A stretch of 64,000 bases of DNA, taken from assembly GCA_026129865.1 (NCBI GenBank), contig JAHCHG010000004.1, forward strand, positions 248,001 through 312,000, in the 5' to 3' direction. The notes under the pieces are model-generated. The model ran no database searches. It saw only the letters and a list, made by a program, of their open reading frames with translations, and was not told the DNA's origin. Positions 37,594 through 46,358 of this stretch are shown piece by piece. A program made the position numbers and the translations under genes. The DNA comes from Pyrinomonadaceae bacterium. GTDB taxonomy: Bacteria; Acidobacteriota; Blastocatellia; Pyrinomonadales; Pyrinomonadaceae. The first letter of the stretch is position 1, and each line of letters opens with the position of its first letter.

Positions 37594-38496
37594 TCAACTC
37601 GCGATCACGCCCAAGAATACGTCTTCCAAATTCGAAGGGCGAAGTATCATCGGACGTGATCCGTATTGAGGCATAAGCTTAGCCAATTCGTCCGTATTTT
37701 CACCGAAATAAATATGCAGCGATCCTCGTGAAACCGCAGTTATGCTGTGATCGACGTTTGCTAACGGGACTCCTTTCGCCTCGCGAACCTCCAGTGCGAA
37801 CTTACCAACTCGTGAGCGGATCAGTTCTGCCGGATGACCTGTCGCCGCGATCTTTCCATTAGCAAGGACGATTAAACGCCCGCTTAATTTTTCCGCTTCG
37901 TCCATATAATGCGTTGATAAAACAACGGTTATCTTTCGTTCGGACCTTAGATCGTCGATCTTTTCCCAAATTTCCTGGCGAACGTTCGGGTCGAGACCTG
38001 TCGTAGGTTCGTCAAGCAGCAGAATGGAAGGTTCGTGGATCAATGCCCGGGCTATAACCAGACGCCTCTTCATTCCGCCGGACAGAGAATCGACTTTAGC
38101 TTTTGCTTTTTCACTAAGACGTATAAAATCCAATAATTTACGGCTTCTTTCTAATGCCGCTTCGTAGGGAATTCTAAAATATCTTGAATAAACTATCAGG
38201 TTTTCAAGAACGTTCAGATCCGGATCGAGGTTGTTTTCTTGAGGAACAACTCCTAATACCGACCGTATCTTTCGATCATCTGCTCCGACCGTATATCCGT
38301 TAACCGTCAGGTTGCCCTCAGAAATCGGCGAGCGGCACGCTATCATTCGCATCGTCGTCGACTTTCCGGCGCCATTCTCACCTAGAATGGCAAACGTTTC
38401 GCCGGCAGCGATGTCAAAGGAAATTCCGCCAACCGCGCAAAAATTCCCGTAGTATTTCTTTAGATTCTTTGCCTCTATTATCCAGTCAGATCGCAT
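37594..38496 (-). CDS. ABC transporter ATP-binding protein, NodI/DrrA-like
   Basis: 300 residues. Walker A GENGAGKST (about 39-47), signature LSGGMKRRLVIARAL and Walker B ILLLDEPTTGLDP are intact. The C-terminal 70 residues form the usual extra domain of DrrA/NodI ATPases. It should pair with the ABC-2 permease at 35005. Its start overlaps the end of the MarR gene by 11 bases, so regulator and transporter are coupled. Confidence 0.92.
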   Translation of the reverse strand: MRSDWIIEAKNLKKYYGNFCAVGGISFDIAAGETFAILGENGAGKSTTMRMIACRSPISEGNLTVNGYTVGADDRKIRSVLGVVPQENNLDPDLNVLENLIVYSRYFRIPYEAALERSRKLLDFIRLSEKAKAKVDSLSGGMKRRLVIARALIHEPSILLLDEPTTGLDPNVRQEIWEKIDDLRSERKITVVLSTHYMDEAEKLSGRLIVLANGKIAATGHPAELIRSRVGKFALEVREAKGVPLANVDHSITAVSRGSLHIYFGENTDELAKLMPQYGSRPMILRPSNLEDVFLGVIAS

Positions 38497-38911
38497 TTTC
38501 TTCTTTTTTCCGCAGCTTCTTCAGCAATTGACCAAACATTAATCTTTCCGTTTCGGTAAATTCGGAAAAAAAGCTTTCTTCGAATAGTTCAAGTCTTGCA
38601 TTAAGTTCAGGTTTTAGATCGTTCGCTTTGTCCGTAAGAAATATCCGCGTCACGCGGGCATCCAACTCGCATTTCCTGGGTTCGACAAACCTTCCCGCCA
38701 AAAGACTTTTAACCATATTGCTAACCGTCGGCGCCGAGACCTGAAGTTCACCGGCTAACTCGATCTGGCTCCGTCCGTCCTGCTCATAAAGCGCGAGAAG
38801 AATAGACACCTGCCCGCCGTGGAGCCCGATTTCCTTCATCGCCCTGTCGAATTCGTAACGAAAAAACGTTGCGGCTTCAGAAAATTGAAGCGTGATCCCA
38901 TCCGTTAGCAT
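38486..38911 (-). CDS. MarR family transcriptional regulator
   Basis: 141 residues with the winged helix-turn-helix pattern: GLHGGQVSILLALYEQDG, QIELAGELQVSAPTVSNMVK and CELDARVTRIFLTDKA. It is the first gene of the transporter cluster and very likely represses it by binding the inverted repeat at 38922-38953, directly upstream of its own start. The ligand that would release it is not known; an exported toxic compound is plausible. Confidence 0.92.
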   Translation of the reverse strand: MLTDGITLQFSEAATFFRYEFDRAMKEIGLHGGQVSILLALYEQDGRSQIELAGELQVSAPTVSNMVKSLLAGRFVEPRKCELDARVTRIFLTDKANDLKPELNARLELFEESFFSEFTETERLMFGQLLKKLRKKEENAI

Positions 38912-38921
38912 AGGAACATAT

Positions 38922-38953
38922 TAGCATACTAATCAAAGTTACGTAGTATGCTA
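38922..38953. promoter_or_regulatory. Probable MarR operator
   Basis: Perfect inverted repeat TAGCATACT (38922-38930) / AGTATGCTA (38945-38953) with a 14-base spacer, 11 bases upstream of the MarR start. A partial third copy, TTAGCAT, overlaps the start codon. Autoregulatory palindromes at this position are typical of MarR proteins. Confidence 0.7.
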
Positions 38954-39040
38954 TCTAAAATAAACTTGTTATGGAATTCATTCGCAATTCGCTTAACTTC
39001 AAGGGAAAAATAATTAACTGTCGGCACCTGAAAATACGAA

Positions 39041-39068
39041 AAAACCCGAACGATGCCGGGTTTTTTTT
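39041..39068 (-). terminator. Terminator after the transaldolase gene
   Basis: AACCCG (39043-39048) pairs with CGGGTT (39057-39062) around AACGATGC; the stem extends into A and T runs on both sides. It lies 27 bases beyond the transaldolase stop and may also act on transcripts from the other side. Confidence 0.85.
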
Positions 39069-39094
39069 GTTTAACTTTTTTATCCGCTTAACCT

Positions 39095-39745
39095 TTAGGT
39101 TCGACCGCTTTTTTTCCAATCATTAAGAAAGGCTTCCAAACCGCGGTCGGTTAACGGATGTTTAACGATCTGTTTAAGCACCTTAAAGGGAACAGTCGCA
39201 ACGTCAGCTCCTGCGAGTGCAGATTCGACGATGTGCATCGGATGACGGATCGAAGCAGCCAAAACTTCAGTTGCGAATCCGTAATTTCCATATATCTGAA
39301 CAATATCCCAGATCAGCTGCATTCCGTTTTCAGAAATATCATCGAGCCGACCGATAAAAGGGCTGATGTATGTTGCGCCAGCCTTTGCCGCAAGCAGCGC
39401 TTGCGATGCAGAAAAACAAAGTGTCACATTGACCTTTATCCCGTCCGAACTCAACGTTTTTGTTGCCTTCAATCCGTCCCACGTGAGCGGACATTTGACC
39501 ACAACATTGTCTGCGATCTTTGCTAATTCGCGCCCTTCGGCGAGCATACCTTCGGTATCCATCGCTGTCACTTCAGCAGAAACGTCTCCGTCGACGATCT
39601 CACATATCTCGGCAATCCGTTCCTTAAAATCAATGTCGCCCTCTTTTGCAACAAGCGACGGATTTGTCGTAACTCCATCGATCAACCCGAGCTCGGCAGC
39701 TTCGCGAATCTCGTCCAAATTTGCCGTATCAACAAAAAATTTCAT
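39095..39745 (-). CDS. tal: Transaldolase, small TalC/Fsa family
   Basis: 216 residues, the size of the single-domain TalC/FSA class. [16 protein letters not shown] and [13 protein letters not shown] are at the start, the Schiff-base lysine is in [12 protein letters not shown], and [25 protein letters not shown] (quoted in part) and [22 protein letters not shown] follow. It moves a dihydroxyacetone unit in the non-oxidative pentose phosphate pathway. The class also contains fructose-6-phosphate aldolases, but the general pattern favours transaldolase. It is the last gene of the hslV-led minus-strand run. Confidence 0.92.
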   Translation of the reverse strand: MKFFVDTANLDEIREAAELGLIDGVTTNPSLVAKEGDIDFKERIAEICEIVDGDVSAEVTAMDTEGMLAEGRELAKIADNVVVKCPLTWDGLKATKTLSSDGIKVNVTLCFSASQALLAAKAGATYISPFIGRLDDISENGMQLIWDIVQIYGNYGFATEVLAASIRHPMHIVESALAGADVATVPFKVLKQIVKHPLTDRGLEAFLNDWKKSGRT

Positions 39746-39791
39746 TTCTATCTCCTAAATATTTACCAATAACCTTCAATTACTCAATTAA

Positions 39792-40574
39792 CTAACCCAT
39801 TTCAAAAACAGGGTTTATCAGCGGCTCGAGACCTTCGAGCCGAACTTCTACAATATCTCCATCAACCATTTTTGAAACTCCCGAAGGTGTTCCGGTTGCA
39901 ATTATGTCGCCCGCATTCAATGTCATCTGATTTGAAATGTATCTTATCAGAAAGGGAACAGGGAAAACCATTTCGGAAGTTCGCCCGTCCTGCCTGACCT
40001 CTCCGTTTACAAAAGTCTGCACGCGCAGATCGCTAACATCAAGCTCAGTTTCGAGAAAAGCACCGATCGGACAAAATGTGTCGAAAGACTTGGCACGGGC
40101 AAATTGAACATCCGATCTCTGCAGATCTCTTGCGGTCACGTCATTTAGACATGTGTAGCCTAAAATAAAAGGAGACACATCGTCCGATTCACCCAGATTT
40201 TTGCATCGTTTTCCGATAATAACTGCAAGTTCGCCTTCGTGTTCGACCTGGTGAGATTGAGAAGGGATCTGAATGATTTCGCCATTTGTAATGACGGAGG
40301 ACGGTGCCTTGAGAAAAAGGAGCGGCTGCTTCGGGACCTCATTCCCGAGTTCAGCTGCATGGGCGGAATAATTTCGCCCGACACAAACGATCTTTGATGG
40401 TTCAACGGGAGGCACGAATTTGACGGCAGAAATCTCAACTCGTTTCGTTGTTGGTTCAGCTGTTGAAATCTCTGCAAGAGTTGAAAACGACCCGAGAATT
40501 GCTAATTGAGAATCCTCTATACGGGCATAAGCAACCTTATTTTCCAAATTGATTCGGCAAATTTTCATAATCAA
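39792..40574 (-). CDS. Fumarylacetoacetate hydrolase family protein
   Basis: 260 residues. Family motifs include IVCVGRNYSAHAAELGN, the metal-binding HEGELAVIIGKRCKN (E-x-E type), GYTCLNDVTARDLQ and DIIATGTPSGVSKM. Members hydrolyse C-C bonds or decarboxylate 2-keto acids, for example in aromatic breakdown, or act as acylpyruvases. The exact substrate cannot be told. Its start directly abuts the stop of the fibronectin-type gene, so it is co-translated with it. Confidence 0.9.
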   Translation of the reverse strand: MIMKICRINLENKVAYARIEDSQLAILGSFSTLAEISTAEPTTKRVEISAVKFVPPVEPSKIVCVGRNYSAHAAELGNEVPKQPLLFLKAPSSVITNGEIIQIPSQSHQVEHEGELAVIIGKRCKNLGESDDVSPFILGYTCLNDVTARDLQRSDVQFARAKSFDTFCPIGAFLETELDVSDLRVQTFVNGEVRQDGRTSEMVFPVPFLIRYISNQMTLNAGDIIATGTPSGVSKMVDGDIVEVRLEGLEPLINPVFEMG

Positions 40575-41678
40575 TTACGGCGCCTTTTCAACAATTATCT
40601 CCGAAGGAGCGCTAATATTGCCGTTTTTATCGACCGCCAGAATATAGTAGTAATACCTCGTGCCGGAGCGGACCGTTTTATCCTGAAAGGTATTTGTTTT
40701 CAATAATTCAGGTGTCATTTTGGTCCAGTTTTGCAGCGGAATGTCCCGGTCGGTCGAACGGAATATTTGATAGCCGGCAATGTCAGATTCGGGGTTCGTC
40801 GCAAAAAAGATCGACATAACGTTCGGTGCTGCCGCGATCGTTATTGAACCTGGAGCTGACGGCGCAAAAATATCTTTTGGCTCGATAACGACGGACTCGG
40901 TCTCGGCGCTCTCGACCGTTTCACCGTCGGCTGCAAGGGAAACGGTTCGAATAAAATACTCGTATGTCGTGTCAAAACCAAAAGTTTCATCAGAATACTG
41001 TTCACCCTCGACCGGACGGGCGTTTATTTTGGCAGGCTTTTCTTCGGCTTTCGATTTTCGATAAATGTTGTATCCGATGATGTTGGGCGGGGAAGTTTGA
41101 TCTACATTTGCAGTTGGCGCGTCCCACTTTAAAATAACCGCTGATTCCGTCAAGTTAACTTTAACGTCCGAAGGAGCCAGTGCAACATTTGATGCGGGTT
41201 CGACTAGCAAAAAATTCGAAAAAGCAGCCTTTTGCCCGGACGAATTAACAAACCTGACAGCGTATATCAGCCGAACCGCTTGTCCTGCAAACTGAAGTTT
41301 GTCCGTATAGGTTTTGGATTTCAAACCAAAATCCGCCTGCGAAAGTTTTAACGAAGCGATCACGGTGCTTTTTGCAGCGAAATCACCTTCGGTCAACGCA
41401 CGTGTTTCGCTAAGCGGTTCCGCGTAACGATAAATATCAACTCTATCGACATTTAGGACGCTAGAATCCGACGCGTTCCTTGCAGGCATGTCCCATGTTA
41501 TAAAAACTGAATCGCCGCGCTGGACGGCTCCGATCTGCGCGCGCTGCGGGACTCTGTCAACCGGCGGCAGAGGCGGCATCCGCTTACCGCAGCTTAAGCC
41601 TGTGAGTGCATAAAGCAGGTAAAGCATAAGCACTGCTTTACGGTGCTTAAATATGCGTTGATTTAATGAATTAAGCAT
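40575..41678 (-). CDS. Fibronectin type III domain protein, probably exported lipoprotein-like
   Basis: 367 residues. A hydrophobic N-terminus ends in LYALTGLSCGKR, which is close to a lipobox although not canonical. Three fibronectin III-like units follow at about 45-130, 140-240 and 245-365, each with W/Y-rich strands (VFITWDMPARNAS, VILKWDAPTANV, YQIFRSTDRD). Such proteins sit in the envelope and bind partners or polysaccharides. It lies 20 bases after hslU and abuts the FAH gene. Function unknown. Confidence 0.8.
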   Translation of the reverse strand: MLNSLNQRIFKHRKAVLMLYLLYALTGLSCGKRMPPLPPVDRVPQRAQIGAVQRGDSVFITWDMPARNASDSSVLNVDRVDIYRYAEPLSETRALTEGDFAAKSTVIASLKLSQADFGLKSKTYTDKLQFAGQAVRLIYAVRFVNSSGQKAAFSNFLLVEPASNVALAPSDVKVNLTESAVILKWDAPTANVDQTSPPNIIGYNIYRKSKAEEKPAKINARPVEGEQYSDETFGFDTTYEYFIRTVSLAADGETVESAETESVVIEPKDIFAPSAPGSITIAAAPNVMSIFFATNPESDIAGYQIFRSTDRDIPLQNWTKMTPELLKTNTFQDKTVRSGTRYYYYILAVDKNGNISAPSEIIVEKAP

Positions 41679-41698
41679 TCTGTTTAATCGGTGTTTAA

Positions 41699-43105
41699 TT
41701 ACAACACATATTGTCTTAAGTTTTGATCCTGAATCAATCCGGAAAGTTTCGATTTTACATATTCGGCGTCGATGATCTGATGCTTTTCTTCGAGTTCGTT
41801 TCCAAGAAAACTGATCTCTTCGAGAAGTGTCTCGAGAAGCGTGTGAAGTCGCCGCGCTCCGATATCTTCAGTGCTTCGATTGACTTCTTCGGTCATTTCC
41901 GCGATCTCGGAAACCGCGTCGTCGGTAAACTCGAGATCTATTCCCTCAGTCTTAAGCAGTGCTTGATACTGCTTAATAAGCGAATTCTTAGGCTGTGTAA
42001 GAATTCGCTTAAAATCGTCGAGAGTCAGTGATTCGAGTTCGACGCGGATGGGAAATCTACCCTGTAACTCCGGGATCAGATCTGACGGTTTAGAAACGTG
42101 GAACGCTCCAGCTGCGATGAAAAGAATATGTTCTGTGTTGACCATGCCGTAACGTGTATTGACCGACGTTCCTTCAACTATCGGCAAAAGATCGCGCTGA
42201 ACGCCTTCGCGCGAAACTTCGGGACCTCCGCCGGATTCGCGACCGGCGATCTTGTCGAGCTCGTCAAGAAAGATAATCCCCGACGATTCCGTCTTTTCTA
42301 TTGCAGAGCGCGTTATTTGCTCCATATCGACCAAACTTTCCTGTTCGTCGCGAAGTAAATAAGTTTGGGCTTCAGAAACTTTTATCTTTCGCTGAACAGT
42401 TTTGTTCGGAAACAGGTTCCCGAACATATCTCGAAAGTTAACGCCCATTTCTTCCATTCCCTGTCCGCCGACGAAATCGATCATCGGCGTTGACCGGTCC
42501 TGGGTTTCGATCTCAACAAGACGGTCATCGAGCTCGCCGTTTCGAAGCTGTTCACGCAGTTTTTCACGTGTCCTATTTTTAGAACTGCTGTCGGTTAGAT
42601 CAATGGACGATTCCGGCGCATAACTCGCGTAAGAACCTGCAGCGGAAGTCGGAAGAAGTATATCGAGTATCTTTTCCTCGACGTTTTCTCTGGCGCGCGC
42701 CAAAACTTTCTCAAATTCCGCCTGCTTGGTCATATCGATCGCAATATCCGCAAGCTCGCGGACCATGCTCTCGACATCGCGCCCGACATAGCCGACTTCG
42801 GTGAATTTTGACGCTTCGATCTTGATGAACGGTGAATCGGCAAGCCGTGCGAGTCTTCGCGCGATCTCGGTTTTTCCGACACCGGTCGAACCGATCATCA
42901 ATATATTCTTGGGCAATACATCACGTGCTAATTCAGCAGGCAATTTTTGCCGCCGAATTCTGTTTCGCAAAGCAATTGCGACAGAACGTTTTGCTTTAGC
43001 CTGTCCGACGACATATTTATCTAAAGCTTCAACGATCTGCCGCGGCGTAAGTTCGTCAAGTTTTGGCATGTTTTCTGTTGTTTGACCACCAAGGTAAATT
43101 GGCAT
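41699..43105 (-). CDS. hslU: ATP-dependent protease ATPase subunit HslU
   Basis: 468 residues. Walker A GSTGVGKT is at 72-79 and Walker B GIIFLDELDKIA is in the middle. The I domain, about residues 110-240, and the C-terminal QYVL-type tail, which inserts into HslV, are present (the chain ends NLRQYVL). HslU unfolds proteins and feeds them to HslV. It follows hslV by 9 bases. Confidence 0.97.
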   Translation of the reverse strand: MPIYLGGQTTENMPKLDELTPRQIVEALDKYVVGQAKAKRSVAIALRNRIRRQKLPAELARDVLPKNILMIGSTGVGKTEIARRLARLADSPFIKIEASKFTEVGYVGRDVESMVRELADIAIDMTKQAEFEKVLARARENVEEKILDILLPTSAAGSYASYAPESSIDLTDSSSKNRTREKLREQLRNGELDDRLVEIETQDRSTPMIDFVGGQGMEEMGVNFRDMFGNLFPNKTVQRKIKVSEAQTYLLRDEQESLVDMEQITRSAIEKTESSGIIFLDELDKIAGRESGGGPEVSREGVQRDLLPIVEGTSVNTRYGMVNTEHILFIAAGAFHVSKPSDLIPELQGRFPIRVELESLTLDDFKRILTQPKNSLIKQYQALLKTEGIDLEFTDDAVSEIAEMTEEVNRSTEDIGARRLHTLLETLLEEISFLGNELEEKHQIIDAEYVKSKLSGLIQDQNLRQYVL

Positions 43106-43114
43106 TTGATATTT

Positions 43115-43648
43115 CTACAATTCCTCTAAAACAATGTTTGTGTTCGTGTATATGCAGATCTCGCCGGCAATAGTTAGTGCTTCGATCGCAACCTCTTTTG
43201 CCGAAAGCGAAGTATGTTTGACCAATGCACGCGCCGCCGCCATCGCAAACATGCTTCCCGAACCGACCGCAAGCAATCCTTCGTCCGACGCAATGACATC
43301 GCCTTTGCCGGAAATTAGAAAGGCGTCCTTTTTGTCGGCGACGATCAACAGCGCTTCCAAATGTCTAAGATATTTATCCGTCCGCCATTCTTTGCTTAGT
43401 TCGATCGATGCACGTTCGAGCTGACCTTGATATTGTTCAAGCTTGGCTTCAAATTTGGTTAAAAGCGAAAACGCATCTGCCGTCGCACCGGCAAAACCGA
43501 CGAGCACGGTGCCGTTGTAAATACGCCTTACTTTACGCGCATTTCCCTTCATAACGGTTTCGCCAAGCGTTACCTGACCATCGCCAGCCATTGCAATTTC
43601 GCCGTCTTTTTGCACCATTAAAACGGTTGTCGAACGTATTTTCGGCAT
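43115..43648 (-). CDS. hslV: ATP-dependent protease subunit HslV
   Basis: 177 residues from the ATG at 43648; an upstream ATG at 43666 lacks a ribosome site. The prosequence MPKIRS should be cleaved to expose the catalytic threonine of [18 protein letters not shown] and [14 protein letters not shown] are conserved. It forms the proteolytic core that works with HslU encoded next. Confidence 0.95.
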   Translation of the reverse strand: MPKIRSTTVLMVQKDGEIAMAGDGQVTLGETVMKGNARKVRRIYNGTVLVGFAGATADAFSLLTKFEAKLEQYQGQLERASIELSKEWRTDKYLRHLEALLIVADKKDAFLISGKGDVIASDEGLLAVGSGSMFAMAAARALVKHTSLSAKEVAIEALTIAGEICIYTNTNIVLEEL

Positions 43649-43746
43649 GTTTGAATGTTCTTTCATAAAAAGTTCAATGATAAATCTTTAAATTGAAATG
43701 CTCAAATTGACATCGGGACGTCAATTGTTTGAACATAAACAGGTTT

Positions 43747-44493
43747 ATGTCAAAGGCTCCGAGAATCGGAATAACAATGCGGTTGGAAACGTCCACGCGG
43801 CGTTTTTACCTCGGGCGGGATTACAGCGAAGCCATCGAGCATTTCGGAGCAATTCCGGTTCATATCGGGTTGATCCCCAATCGTGAATCGTTGGATCGTT
43901 TAGTAAATGAACTGGACGGCGTTTTGCTTCCCGGAAGCGATACGGACGTCGACCCGCTGCGCTTTGACGAAGAACCGCATCATCGTTTGAAAAATGTCGT
44001 TCCGGAAAAGGACGAAACCGATCTGATCGTTCTGCAGCAGTGTGAAGCCCGCGGTTTGCCGGTGCTGGCGATCTGTTATGGTATGCAGATCCTTAACGTT
44101 TCGCGCGGCGGCACGCTCATTCAGGATATTGAGTCGCAGGTTTCCGGTTCGATAAAACATGAGCAGGGAATTCCGCTCGATCGAAACTCGCACAGCATCG
44201 AATCATCAGAAGATTCGATCATTGCGCGTCTGATAACGACCGAAAAAGTACTTGTGAATTCGCATCATCATCAATCGATAAAGGAGCCGGGAGAAAATTT
44301 GCGCGTAACAGCGCGGGCAAAGGACGGCGTTATTGAATGCATCGAAGACATTCGTCCGGATCGATTTGTTTTGGGAGTTCAGTGGCATCCGGAGATCGGT
44401 TGGAGAAACAACCGGTCTTCTTCGGCGATATTTCAAGAGTTTGTTGATAGAGCGCGGCAATTTAGTTCGCAAAAGGGAGATTTGAAAGCTTGA
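43747..44493 (+). CDS. Gamma-glutamyl-gamma-aminobutyrate hydrolase-like class I amidotransferase
   Basis: 248 residues from the ATG at 43747 with AGG seven bases upstream. A class I glutamine amidotransferase-like fold of the PuuD kind: GVLLPGSDTDVDP, the nucleophile Cys110 in VLAICYGMQILN and the His/Glu pair in VQWHPEIGW. PuuD-type enzymes cleave gamma-glutamyl amides. The next gene, a muramidase-like one, overlaps it by four bases (TTGA), which suggests a link with cell-wall peptides. That link is inference. Confidence 0.85.
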   Translation: MSKAPRIGITMRLETSTRRFYLGRDYSEAIEHFGAIPVHIGLIPNRESLDRLVNELDGVLLPGSDTDVDPLRFDEEPHHRLKNVVPEKDETDLIVLQQCEARGLPVLAICYGMQILNVSRGGTLIQDIESQVSGSIKHEQGIPLDRNSHSIESSEDSIIARLITTEKVLVNSHHHQSIKEPGENLRVTARAKDGVIECIEDIRPDRFVLGVQWHPEIGWRNNRSSSAIFQEFVDRARQFSSQKGDLKA

Positions 44494-45677
44494 ACCAACA
44501 TCAACAAGTGAGAGTTAAATTAGGCATTGAAAAGCTTTTAGCAGATCACAAATGTCTGCTAAAAGGACAGCGCGTTGGGTTGATCTGCAATCAGGCGTCG
44601 GTCGATCATTCGTTCGATCACTCAGCCGACCTCATGTTTCGCCATCCGGATATTGATCTTCAGACGTTGTTCGGTCCGCAGCACGGCATTCGCGGTGATG
44701 TTCAGGACAATATGATCGAAACGCCGCATTCGACAGATGCAGATACGGGACTTCAGGTGTATTCGCTGTACAGCGAGACTCGCGAACCGAACGCCGACAT
44801 GCTGGAAAATGTTGATACTCTTGTATTTGATCTACAGGACGTGGGCTGCCGTGTTTATACTTTCATCTACACGATGGCAAATGCGATGAAGGGCTGCGCG
44901 AAACTTGGTAAGAAATTTATTGTTTGCGACCGTCCGAATCCGATCAACGGAATTGATATCGAAGGAAGTTTATTAATTCCGGGTCATGAGTCATTTGTCG
45001 GAATGTACCCGATTCCAATGCGTCATGGAATGACCGTCGGAGAACTTGCGGAAATGTTCAATCGTGAGTTCGACATCGGCTGCGATCTTACGGTCGTCAA
45101 AATGGACGGATGGGAACGAGAGCTATTTTACGACGAAACCGACGCGCCGTGGGTAATGCCCTCCCCGAATATGCCCACTGTCGATACGGCGGTTGTTTTT
45201 CCCGGAACGGTTTATTTAGAGGGAACGCAGATATCGGAAGGGCGGGGAACGACGCGACCATTTGAAATTGTCGGAGCTCCGTTTGTCGATGCACGATCAT
45301 TTGCCGAGAATCTCCAGAAAGTCGGTCTTCCCGGCGTGAAATTTCGCGCGACCAATTTTTTGCCGACATTCCAGAAGCATAAAGGGGAAGTTTGCGGCGG
45401 TGTTTTTCTGCATATAACGGACAGACGGTCTTTTGAGCCAGTGATCACAGGACTTGCGATCATTCGGCAATTATTTGAAGATTACGGTGATCAGTTAAAA
45501 TGGAAAATTCCGCCGTATGAATATGAATTTGAACGTAACCCGTTTGACGTCATTTCAGGCGACACTGAAACGCGAAAAATGATCGAAACCGGAAGCAGTG
45601 TCGATTCGTTACGTTCTTCGTGGCAGCAAGATCTGAAAAACTTTGATTCGGTTCGCACCAAATACTTACTTTATTAA
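44490..45677 (+). CDS. DUF1343/NamZ-like exo-N-acetylmuramidase
   Basis: 395 residues starting at TTG 44490 within the stop of the preceding gene. The DUF1343 motifs are clear: GQRVGLICNQASVD, TLFGPQHGIRGD, VDTLVFDLQDVGCRVYTFIY, CDRPNPINGIDIEG and EGTQISEGRGTTRPFE. The characterised member NamZ removes N-acetylmuramic acid from the ends of peptidoglycan chains. No signal peptide is visible, so a cytoplasmic recycling role is possible. Paired with the PuuD-like hydrolase it may act in wall recycling. Confidence 0.9.
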   Translation: MNQHQQVRVKLGIEKLLADHKCLLKGQRVGLICNQASVDHSFDHSADLMFRHPDIDLQTLFGPQHGIRGDVQDNMIETPHSTDADTGLQVYSLYSETREPNADMLENVDTLVFDLQDVGCRVYTFIYTMANAMKGCAKLGKKFIVCDRPNPINGIDIEGSLLIPGHESFVGMYPIPMRHGMTVGELAEMFNREFDIGCDLTVVKMDGWERELFYDETDAPWVMPSPNMPTVDTAVVFPGTVYLEGTQISEGRGTTRPFEIVGAPFVDARSFAENLQKVGLPGVKFRATNFLPTFQKHKGEVCGGVFLHITDRRSFEPVITGLAIIRQLFEDYGDQLKWKIPPYEYEFERNPFDVISGDTETRKMIETGSSVDSLRSSWQQDLKNFDSVRTKYLLY

Positions 45678-45749
45678 AAGTAAAAGTAAATTAACGGAAG
45701 TCAAAGATCGCATTTTCAACATTTAAGCCGAGAGAACTCTAAAAATAAA

Positions 45750-45795
45750 TTAACTGTCTGCGGTTCGACAGCTAAGGTATCAGTTAAAGTAAATT
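45750..45795. repeat. Imperfect copy of the TTAACTGTC hairpin
   Basis: TTAACTGTC (45750-45758) pairs, with one mismatch, with GACAGCTAA (45767-45775), and AGTTAAAGTAAATT follows. The same elements appear in perfect form at 33309-33345, suggesting a dispersed palindromic repeat or shared terminator sequence. It lies between the NamZ-like gene and the membrane protein that follows. Confidence 0.5.
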
Positions 45796-45806
45796 GAGTG
45801 AAAAAT

Positions 45807-46187
45807 ATGGATAACCCGTGGGTTTTAAGTTTAATTTCGTGGTTTCTGCCGGGCGTCGGACATTTGCTGCAAGGACGAATGCGCCGCGGCATCATTATCG
45901 GTGCTGCGATCTGGATAATGTTTATCATCGCAATTCTCAGCGGCGGTGCTTATTCTCCGGCTTTCGACTTTAAAGACGGTCAACTGCTTTATCTATTGAA
46001 TTTTTTCGCTCGCCTCGGAAACGGATTGGGCGCTTTGATTAGTTTTGTTTTAATAGCAAGCCCGCCGCCCAATGTTGCAGCCTGGGCGACTTTTGAATAC
46101 GGCGGAAGATTCCTTGAGGTCGCCGGATTGCTTAATTATTTAGCGTTGATCGATACGTTTGATATTGCGGTCGGGAGAAAGAAATGA
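45807..46187 (+). CDS. Small membrane protein, DUF6677-like
   Basis: 126 residues from the ATG at 45807; a GTG nine bases upstream is an alternative start. It has three or four hydrophobic segments. The N-terminus WVLSLISWFLPGVGHLLQGRMRRGIIIG is typical of small membrane proteins with a TM2-like start; I associate it with DUF6677 of acidobacteria. Its stop overlaps the start of the next small gene (ATGA). Function unknown. Confidence 0.7.
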   Translation: MDNPWVLSLISWFLPGVGHLLQGRMRRGIIIGAAIWIMFIIAILSGGAYSPAFDFKDGQLLYLLNFFARLGNGLGALISFVLIASPPPNVAAWATFEYGGRFLEVAGLLNYLALIDTFDIAVGRKK

Positions 46188-46354
46188 TCCATTTTTTATA
46201 TTTAATAAGTTTTGCTGCGATCGTCGGGGTAGTTTTCGGCGCATTGCTTGATGGAACTTCAAAAGAACGAGTAATTTACGGATTAAAGATCTTCGGGCAA
46301 TTCATTGGCATCAGCCTGGTTCTCGCATGGTTATTCTATTTCCTCCCGTGGTAA
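46184..46354 (+). CDS. Small two-helix membrane protein
   Basis: 56 residues. The ATG at 46184 overlaps the preceding stop as ATGA. Two hydrophobic helices (about residues 4-22 and 36-56) flank a short charged loop, DGTSKERV. It ends four bases before recO. Its tight fit in the operon and continuous hydrophobic pattern argue that it is a real gene, probably working with the membrane protein before it. No family recognised. Confidence 0.65.
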   Translation: MIHFLYLISFAAIVGVVFGALLDGTSKERVIYGLKIFGQFIGISLVLAWLFYFLPW

Positions 46355-46358
46355 CGTT

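Noticed and set aside
41699-43648. clpQY of the CodW type with N-terminal serine
   Set aside because: The protease subunit retains the TT start after the prosequence, so it is the ordinary threonine-type HslV.
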